12,446 bases of DNA, taken from positions 1 through 12,446 of the forward strand of contig JAAEQP010000459.1 in NCBI GenBank assembly GCA_024231375.1, given 5' to 3'. Position numbers and translations under genes: made by a program. The notes below the pieces were generated by a model. It searched no databases. It was not told the DNA's origin and saw nothing but the letters and a program-made list of their open reading frames with translations. This document shows, one piece after another, positions 8,366 to 12,446 of the stretch; position 1 is the stretch's first letter, and each line of letters opens with the position of its first letter. This DNA is from a bacterium (lineage in GTDB: Bacteria; Hydrogenedentota; Hydrogenedentia; Hydrogenedentiales; SLHB01).

Positions 8366-9142
8366 ATGAACGTGGTTGAACTCAAAGATGTGTCGTTTCA
8401 TCGAAACGGCCGCGACATTCTAGCCGAGGTTTCTTGGGCGATTCGGAAGGGCGAACACTGGGCCCTCCTCGGAGCGAACGGCAGCGGCAAGACCACGCTT
8501 CTCAAGATCGTCACCGGGTACGAATGGGCAACGACCGGTGCCGTGAGCGTTCTCGGAAGGCACTATGGCGAGTGCGACCTGCGGGAACTGCGCAAGCATA
8601 TTGGGTGGGTCAGCTCTTCGCTGGAGCACCGGGTGCCACTGACCGACACCGCGCTGGAAGTCGTTGTGTCGGGACTCGACGCGTCACTCGGGACGTACCG
8701 GTCGTTTTCCGATGCGGAAGTCGCGAAAGCCACGGATGCGCTCGACGCCCTGGGCGCGTCCTCGTTGACGGACGCTCGTTACGGCATCCTCTCTCAAGGG
8801 GAACAGCAGCGTGTGCTCATTGCGCGCGCGTTGGCCGCCAGCCCCGCCCTGCTCATCCTTGACGAACCGTGCATTGGCCTCGACCCCGCCGCCCGGCGGG
8901 AGTTCCTCGACGACTTGGCAGCGTTGGCTGCGCGCGCGGACGCCCCCACAATGGTGTTGGTGACCCACCACGTCGAGGAGATTGGTCCGTGGATCGGCAA
9001 GGCCCTGGTGCTGAAGGAGGGGCGGGTACTGGCGAAGGGAGCCACAAGAGACACGCTCACCGGCCCCACCCTGGGGGACGCGTTCTCCTTGCCGTGTGAC
9101 CTGAAATGGGATGATGGCCGCTGCTATCTGAGACCCCTGTGA
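8366..9142 (+). CDS. ABC transporter ATP-binding protein (YlmA-like)
   Basis: A 258-residue single ATPase domain. Walker A GANGSGKT spans residues 36-43, the signature is LSQGEQQR (142-149, Gln in place of the usual first Gly), Walker B LLILDEP covers 162-168 with GLDP after it, and the switch His is at 201 in VTHHVEE. The Q-loop position reads IGWVSSSLEH, without the usual Gln. No permease or binding protein lies nearby, so the partner and substrate are unknown, and a non-transport role is possible. ATG 8366 starts right at the conserved first strand (VVELKDVSF). An in-frame ATG at 8306 would add 20 low-complexity residues. Neither has a strong ribosome site. The gene is 66 nt after pcm and converges on the ankyrin gene, whose stop is 44 nt away. 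Confidence 0.9.
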   Translation: MNVVELKDVSFHRNGRDILAEVSWAIRKGEHWALLGANGSGKTTLLKIVTGYEWATTGAVSVLGRHYGECDLRELRKHIGWVSSSLEHRVPLTDTALEVVVSGLDASLGTYRSFSDAEVAKATDALDALGASSLTDARYGILSQGEQQRVLIARALAASPALLILDEPCIGLDPAARREFLDDLAALAARADAPTMVLVTHHVEEIGPWIGKALVLKEGRVLAKGATRDTLTGPTLGDAFSLPCDLKWDDGRCYLRPL

Positions 9143-9186
9143 TCACTGTCTTCGCCCTGGAAGCGTTGTCTCTGGCGAGGGTGCCT

Positions 9187-11133
9187 CTACTCTCCCCTCA
9201 TCAGCGCCGCAAGGTCGTCGTACCCCTTTGCCTCCGCACGGGCCAGTGCCGTGACGCCTTCGGGGTCCTTGGCGCTCGGGTTGGCGCCCTGCTCCATGAG
9301 TAACGTCACCAAGCGCTTGTTGGCGCCCTCAACCGCCATGTGGAGAGGCGTCAGTCCGTTCGGGGTCACCACGTTGACGTTTGCCCCTTTGCGTATGAGA
9401 ATGCCCGCTACGTCGGCCCATCCTTCCCGCGACGCCATCGCGAGCGGAGTCCATCCCTGCCCGTCCCGCGCGTCGATGTCGGCCCTCTCGGAGATGAGCC
9501 GTTCGGTGATGTCCGAGCGACCGATGGCCACCGTCTTGTGCAGGGGCGTGCTCCCACTGTCGTCGGGGAAGTCCACGTCTGCCCCCTTGTCCAGCAGGAG
9601 ATACACGAGTTGCGCCCGCCCGACGGATGTCGCCTCGTGTAGAGGCGTCCAGCCTCGGTTGTCCGGTGCGTCGATGTCGGCGTCGCGTTTCAGCAGATAC
9701 TTGACGACGTCCTCGAAGCCCTCGGCAACCGCCCAGTACAAGGGTGTCCGTTCGGTGTTGTCGGGCAAGTCAACATTCGCCCCCGACTCAAGGAGCGTCT
9801 GCAGGAGATCCTTCTCGCCTTGCGTTTTCGCCGCCCAGTGCAGTGGCGACCACCCGTTGCCGTCCTGCGCGTTTGGATTGGCGCCCGCCTTGAGCAAGGC
9901 ACGCGCAAGGTCGAGGTGTTTGTTCTGCACGGCAATGCTCAACGGCGTCCGGGCGCGTTTGTCCGCCGCGTCCACCGTGGCCTTTCTGTCCACCAGGAGC
10001 GCTGCAAGGTTCACGGGGGACTTCATCTGGGGCGCCTCGCGGGCGACAACGTGAAGCGGCGTGGCGCCGGTTGTGTCGGCTGTGTCGATCTGCGCATCTC
10101 TGTCCAGAAGCAGAGTCATGAGTTCCTCCGACTCCCCACTCGTGGCCCAGTGCAGCGCGGTCCAACCGTTCTTGTCACGCGCGTCCATGTCGGCGCCGCT
10201 GTCGGCCAGGAGGGTGATGGCGGTCTTCTGTCCGGCCAGGGTCGCGGCGTGGACGGGCGTCAGCCCCGTCTGGTCGCTGGCATTCACAAGCGCCTGGCGG
10301 TCGATGAGTGCCTTCATGAGTCCTGTCTCGGCGGCTACGGAGGCCTCGTGCAGCGGCGTCCATCCCTTCTTGTCCTTCACGTTCACGTTCGCGCCGTTGA
10401 CCAGAAGAAAGTTGAACATCTCGCTGTCTCCCATGCCGACAGCCCAGTGCATCGGAGTCCATCCGTTGGCGTCCCCCGCGTCGAAGCTTGTCAAGCGTGC
10501 GCCCTTCACCAGAAGATTGGCGATTCGGGTCTGTCTTGACACCACCGCGGCATGCAGAGGAGTCCATCCCCGGTCGTCGCGCGCGTTGCGGTCCGCCCCG
10601 TTGAGCAGCAAGACCTTGACGGCCTCGATCCGGCCGTTCTCGATGGCCAGATGCAATGGTGTGATGTTCGCGCCCCCACGGCGGAGGTTGAGATCCGCGC
10701 CGGATTTCAGGAGGAAGTCCACTACGCTCTGGTGTCCCGAAGCAGCGGCCAGGTGCAACGGGCTCAGGGCCTGACTGTACTCCTCGCCTTCGAGCAGCGC
10801 GCCGCGGTCCAGTAGCAGGCGAACCGTTTCGAGACGGCCTTCTCTGGCGGCGAGCTGAAACGAGGTCAACCCCTCTTCGTCCTTGGCGAAGATGTCAGCC
10901 TCCTGCCGGAGCGCCATGCGCACCATACCCGTGTGTCCGGTACGGGCGGCAATGTGAAGCCGCGAGGTGAGTCGGTCCGAAGACCGGGGCGTAGGCACCA
11001 CGGGCTCTGGAGAGCTCCCGTCGTCGACCGGTGTCACCGGCTCAGGCGTACAGCCCATGGCCACGCAGACTAGGATTCCGATGAGATAGACGATTGCTGT
11101 CGAAGTGCCGCCACGACCCCCGTTCCGTTTCAT
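9187..11133 (-). CDS. Predicted ankyrin-repeat lipoprotein
   Basis: A 648-residue protein: a basic N-terminus (MKRNGGR), a hydrophobic segment about residues 13-27, then Cys28 in VAMGC, which resembles but does not exactly match a lipobox. A Pro-rich spacer (about 29-54) follows. The rest is a continuous solenoid of about 18 ankyrin repeats with the TPLHxA...G...LLxxGAxxxxxDxxGW pattern. It probably acts as a protein-binding scaffold anchored to a membrane facing the periplasm or surface, with unknown partners. The start ATG at 11133 has GGGGAGGG just upstream and lies about 40 nt after a likely transcription start. The frame is open to 11367 upstream but crosses the promoter, so the longer version is rejected. 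It is monocistronic and converges with the ABC gene. Confidence 0.88.
   Translation of the reverse strand: MKRNGGRGGTSTAIVYLIGILVCVAMGCTPEPVTPVDDGSSPEPVVPTPRSSDRLTSRLHIAARTGHTGMVRMALRQEADIFAKDEEGLTSFQLAAREGRLETVRLLLDRGALLEGEEYSQALSPLHLAAASGHQSVVDFLLKSGADLNLRRGGANITPLHLAIENGRIEAVKVLLLNGADRNARDDRGWTPLHAAVVSRQTRIANLLVKGARLTSFDAGDANGWTPMHWAVGMGDSEMFNFLLVNGANVNVKDKKGWTPLHEASVAAETGLMKALIDRQALVNASDQTGLTPVHAATLAGQKTAITLLADSGADMDARDKNGWTALHWATSGESEELMTLLLDRDAQIDTADTTGATPLHVVAREAPQMKSPVNLAALLVDRKATVDAADKRARTPLSIAVQNKHLDLARALLKAGANPNAQDGNGWSPLHWAAKTQGEKDLLQTLLESGANVDLPDNTERTPLYWAVAEGFEDVVKYLLKRDADIDAPDNRGWTPLHEATSVGRAQLVYLLLDKGADVDFPDDSGSTPLHKTVAIGRSDITERLISERADIDARDGQGWTPLAMASREGWADVAGILIRKGANVNVVTPNGLTPLHMAVEGANKRLVTLLMEQGANPSAKDPEGVTALARAEAKGYDDLAALMRGE
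9190..10971 (-). repeat. About 18 tandem ankyrin repeats (protein-level)
   Basis: Repeats of about 33 residues run from residue 55 to the end of the lipoprotein. Most begin TPLH or a close variant (TPMH, TALH, SPLH) and end GANxNxxDxxGW or similar. Three depart in length: one has an extra insertion near NLAALLVDRKA, one has two extra residues around FDAGDANGW, and the last is a short cap ending LAALMRGE. The repeats differ in sequence, so they look old rather than recently amplified. Confidence 0.88.
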
Positions 11134-11179
11134 GACCCGCCCTCCCCGTATATCGTTTGACGCATTATGAGTATGCGCT

Positions 11180-11208
11180 ATTCTAGCGTGTCCGGCAGTA
11201 TTCGGCAA
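11180..11208 (-). promoter_or_regulatory. Sigma70-like promoter of the ankyrin lipoprotein gene
   Basis: Read on the - strand, TTGCCG (11208-11203) and TAGAAT (11185-11180) are separated by exactly 17 nt. A start near 11173 gives a leader of about 40 nt before the ATG at 11133. The site overlaps the 5' extension of the long open frame, which supports the shorter start. Confidence 0.65.
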
Positions 11209-11588
11209 TTGATATGTCACCGGCCTGTTTGTTCGCCGCTCGGGCAGACGGTTCCAGAGGCACCGATCTCGAGGCCCCGAGGCAGGCAACATGTCGTAGC
11301 GGGAGGAGCGAGCTGTCCATCCTTGACAACGAATTGGGCGGAAGATCGAAGTGCTCGGATGGCGCATTCTGAGATAGAAGACGATTTAAGTGCGATTAGG
11401 GTCATATTGCGGCGTCTGGCTGTACAGAGGCAGAGTGGGCTATGCGATTGCTCTGCAAGGGGTTCGATGCTATGGATCCTTGAGTGGTCTTCCCCTGTCC
11501 GAGAAAGGACTGGACTCAGCCATGGAAGTCATGATATGGTGCCATCGTTGCTAAGGGGTCTGACAAGATAGAGATACGAAGAAAAGTG
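11209..11588 (+). other. Gene-poor intergenic stretch
   Basis: No gene is supported here. The only long + frame (11167-11571) has no ribosome site and a low-quality composition. Local inverted repeats are visible: GCAGAG/CTCTGC (11430-11435 with 11451-11456), and GTCC/GGAC (11497-11500 with 11507-11510) nested in TGAGT/ACTCA (11481-11485 with 11514-11518). None has a following T-run, so they are not called terminators. The stretch separates the leftward ankyrin promoter from the rightward micro-gene promoter. Confidence 0.5.
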
Positions 11589-11617
11589 TTGCCCCCTGCG
11601 ACACGATGTGGTATACT
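11589..11617 (+). promoter_or_regulatory. Sigma70-like promoter P1 of the micro-gene operon
   Basis: TTGCCC (11589-11594), a 17-nt spacer, and TATACT (11612-11617). Transcription should start near 11624. The eight bases ATGTGGTA across the -10 edge (11606-11613) recur exactly in promoter P2 (12251-12258). Confidence 0.7.
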
Positions 11618-11623
11618 GCGGGC

Positions 11624-11754
11624 CTTGCTAGGACCTAAAGCATGATCCGCAGCAGGGTTAGCAAGTGCCTCTGGTCTTACACCCCTTCGGGGGGAGGCTC
11701 GGGGGAAGCGTCCCGAAAGGGGCCGATAAGTCCAAAGGAAAGGAGGGATATATT
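11624..11754 (+). promoter_or_regulatory. Structured 5' leader of the micro-gene operon, possible cis-regulatory RNA
   Basis: A leader of about 130 nt, long for an 18-codon ORF. Helices readable by eye: CTTGCTA (11624-11630) pairs with TAGCAAG (11659-11665) and can continue through ACC/GGT (11633-11635 with 11656-11658). CCCC-UUCG-GGGG (11682-11693) forms a stable tetraloop hairpin enclosed by GCCTC/GAGGC (11667-11671 with 11694-11698). TCGGG/CCCGA (11699-11703 with 11712-11716) competes with CCC-GAAA-GGG (11712-11721). An AAGGAGGG ribosome site (11740-11747) follows. I do not match it to a known riboswitch class. It could be a regulatory leader, a thermosensor, or only a stabilising structure. 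Confidence 0.45.
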
Positions 11755-11811
11755 ATGTGGTTTTTCTGGTGGTGGATTTTGATCTTGGTCGTACTGTACG
11801 AGGTTCTGTAA
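11755..11811 (+). CDS. Micro-protein 1, 18-residue Trp-rich membrane peptide
   Basis: The encoded peptide is MWFFWWWILILVVLYEVL. It holds four Trp in its first seven residues, then an aliphatic run, then LYEVL and the stop TAA. Glu16 is the only charged side chain. AAGGAGGG lies 7-8 nt before the ATG. It is first in a transcript starting from P1. The C-terminal 12 residues are identical to micro-protein 2 although the codons differ. It is long enough to insert in a membrane as one short helix. I do not recognise a family. CydX-type oxidase subunits also start MW but are longer and lack LYEVL, and Ibs-type toxins have similar length but a different sequence. Function is unknown; coding status is well supported. 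Confidence 0.82.
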   Translation: MWFFWWWILILVVLYEVL

Positions 11812-11860
11812 AGAATCGCGTGAGTGTTGGTTGAGGAACTTCCAATAAGGAGGAAACGCT

Positions 11861-11920
11861 ATGTGGTTGCTCTGGATCTGGTGGATTTTGATCCTTGTCG
11901 TTCTCTATGAGGTTCTCTAG
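11861..11920 (+). CDS. Micro-protein 2, 19-residue Trp-rich membrane peptide
   Basis: The encoded peptide is MWLLWIWWILILVVLYEVL, a close paralogue of micro-protein 1. AAGGAGG (11847-11853) lies 7 nt before the ATG, one of the strongest ribosome sites in the window. The block WILILVVLYEVL matches micro-protein 1 exactly; five of its 12 codons and the stop differ, all synonymously. Nucleotide similarity runs a few bases past the stop (AGAAT), which fits tandem duplication. It starts 49 nt after micro-protein 1 and no promoter separates them. Function is unknown. Confidence 0.83.
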   Translation: MWLLWIWWILILVVLYEVL

Positions 11921-11966
11921 AGAATAGACCAGGGTCCACAGAGACTCGCTGGAGAAGGTTAGCGAT

Positions 11967-12053
11967 ATGTGGTTGTTCTGGTGGTGGTGGCTCGTTGCAG
12001 CCGCGTTTTTGCGTATCGTTTTGTGGGCGGTAATCCTGTACAACGTACTTTAG
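11967..12053 (+). CDS. Micro-protein 3, 28-residue Trp-rich membrane peptide, divergent member
   Basis: The peptide starts MWLFWWWW, continues LVAAAFLRIVLWAV, and ends ILYNVL before TAG. It keeps the MW start, the Trp block and the LYxVL end, but is about ten residues longer than micro-proteins 1 and 2. It places Arg16 in the middle of the hydrophobic part and has Asn where the others have Glu. The ribosome site (GGAGAAGG, 11951-11958) is weaker than in its neighbours. It lies 46 nt after micro-protein 2 and 40 nt before the terminator, so it is the last gene of the P1 transcript. Arg16 could pair with the Glu of its paralogues in the membrane, which is a hypothesis. Confidence 0.75.
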   Translation: MWLFWWWWLVAAAFLRIVLWAVILYNVL

Positions 12054-12062
12054 GATCCGGTC

Positions 12063-12080
12063 AGACCTTCAGGCAGGTCT
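12063..12080 (+). other. Small hairpin after micro-protein 3
   Basis: AGACCT (12063-12068) and AGGTCT (12075-12080) form a perfect 6-bp stem with a 6-nt loop ten bases after the stop codon. No T-run follows. It may stabilise the 3' end of the transcript ahead of the true terminator. Confidence 0.4.
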
Positions 12081-12093
12081 CTTACTAGGACTT

Positions 12094-12141
12094 GAAGGGA
12101 GAAGGCAGTCATTGACTCCTTCTCCCTTCTTCTTTTTTTTT
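12094..12141 (+). terminator. Strong intrinsic terminator of the P1 micro-gene operon
   Basis: GAAGGGAGAAGG (12094-12105) pairs perfectly with CCTTCTCCCTTC (12118-12129). Inside, AGTC/GACT (12107-12110 with 12114-12117) extends the helix beyond a single bulged C. A run of nine T follows (12133-12141). This is the only canonical rho-independent terminator in the window, and it closes the transcript after micro-protein 3. Confidence 0.92.
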
Positions 12142-12233
12142 GCCCTTCTTGCCCTACGACCCACCGCGTTCCCGACGCGGAACCGGTGCACGTACTCCGT
12201 GGACGCACGGCTGATTCGACTAGGATTGGGGTC

Positions 12234-12262
12234 TTGCGTTCCCACACAACATGTGGTAGACT
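12234..12262 (+). promoter_or_regulatory. Sigma70-like promoter P2 for micro-protein 4
   Basis: TTGCGT (12234-12239), a 17-nt spacer, and TAGACT (12257-12262). It shares TTGC, ATGTGGTA and ACT at equivalent positions with P1. The predicted start near 12269 gives a leader of about 60 nt. It stands downstream of the terminator, so micro-protein 4 is a separate transcription unit. Two GC-rich hairpins (CCGCGT/ACGCGG, 12164-12180; CCGT/ACGG, 12197-12210) lie between terminator and promoter. Confidence 0.65.
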
Positions 12263-12328
12263 CGCTTTCAATCGAGGTGCTCTATGGAGAACACTAGCGA
12301 GAGAGAACACAACTAAGGAGGAAGAACT

Positions 12329-12409
12329 ATGTGGCTCTGGTGGCTTCTGAGTCCGTGGATGTGGATCTGGTGGATTATCATCCTGTGGGTGCTCTACGAA
12401 GTCCTGTAG
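12329..12409 (+). CDS. Micro-protein 4, 26-residue Trp-rich membrane peptide
   Basis: The peptide begins MWLWWLLSPWMW, continues IWWIIILW, and ends VLYEVL before TAG. Eight of 26 residues are Trp. It keeps the MW start and the exact LYEVL end of micro-proteins 1 and 2, with an added N-terminal segment containing Ser-Pro. AAGGAGG (12315-12321) lies 7 nt before the ATG, and the stretch from this site to the start closely resembles that of micro-protein 2. It has its own promoter P2. Glu24 is its only charged side chain. The window ends 37 nt later, so further members may follow. Function is unknown. Confidence 0.82.
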   Translation: MWLWWLLSPWMWIWWIIILWVLYEVL

Positions 12410-12446
12410 GACTTACGTTAGACATCTGACGATATTCGACGAAAAC

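Noticed and set aside
9143..9186. Possible terminator between the convergent ABC and ankyrin genes
   Set aside because: Only a 5-bp TCGCC/GGCGA pairing with a long loop and no T-run is visible.
11167..11571. 134-codon + strand frame upstream of the micro-genes
   Set aside because: It has no ribosome site, begins inside the ankyrin promoter region, and its translation shows no recognisable domain or hydrophobic pattern.
11606..11638. ATGTGG inside P1 opening a short MW frame, and the same in P2 (MW-stop)
   Set aside because: No Shine-Dalgarno site precedes either, both lie within the promoter and upstream of the expected transcription start. Any resemblance to the gene starts is probably chance or a duplication relic.
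11753..12043. 96-codon open frame on the - strand, antisense to micro-proteins 1-3
   Set aside because: It starts with TTG without a ribosome site, its His-rich parts are the mirror of Trp codons on the + strand, and the + strand has promoter, ribosome sites, terminator and synonymous divergence.
12112..12297. 61-codon + strand frame over the terminator and P2
   Set aside because: It runs through the terminator T-run (encoding poly-Phe) and the promoter and has no ribosome site.
11755..12409. Micro-proteins as CydX-type oxidase subunits or Ibs-type toxins
   Set aside because: The MW start recalls CydX and the length recalls Ibs, but CydX is longer with a conserved hydrophilic tail, Ibs lacks the Trp block and LYEVL, no oxidase genes are nearby, and no convincing antisense RNA promoter was seen.

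Overview
The window reads as a GC-rich bacterial chromosome segment of mostly housekeeping and metabolic genes. It ends in an AT-richer stretch holding an unusual array of very small genes. No rRNA, tRNA, CRISPR array, transposase or phage gene was seen. The mix (Tat-exported formylglycine sulfatase, divergent URO-D-like protein, DUF4139 protein, long ankyrin lipoprotein, dnaA not followed by dnaN) would suit a Planctomycetota- or Hydrogenedentota-like lineage. That placement is a low-confidence inference from gene content only.

Layout. (1) 1-788, +: the 3' part of dnaA, cut by the window edge. (2) 785-3296, -: a sulfatase followed 40 nt later by a fumarylacetoacetate-hydrolase-family gene, whose stop codon overlaps that of dnaA in a shared CTAG. 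(3) 3428-9142, +: a candidate promoter, then eight closely packed genes: URO-D-like protein, DUF4139 secreted protein, nnrE, thpR, a YggT-family membrane protein, pcm and a lone ABC ATPase follow in order, with 1- and 4-nt stop/start overlaps around thpR (seven genes with firm family calls; the row is probably one operon). nnrE, thpR and pcm are repair or RNA-processing functions: NAD(P)HX repair, cyclic-phosphate hydrolysis and isoaspartate repair. (4) 9187-11133, -: a predicted lipoprotein made of about 18 ankyrin repeats, with a good sigma70-like promoter at 11180-11208. (5) 11209-11588: no supportable gene. (6) 11589-12409, +: two sigma70-like promoters, a structured leader, four micro-genes of 18, 19, 28 and 26 codons, and a strong intrinsic terminator.

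The micro-gene array is the main discovery candidate. Each ORF follows a Shine-Dalgarno sequence, begins Met-Trp, has a Trp-rich N-terminal half and an uncharged hydrophobic core, and ends Leu-Tyr-(Glu/Asn)-Val-Leu directly before the stop. The first two encode an identical 12-residue C-terminal block in which all codon differences, including the stop, are synonymous. This indicates selection on the peptide. I do not recognise the family. It looks like a set of tandemly duplicated single-pass membrane micro-proteins.
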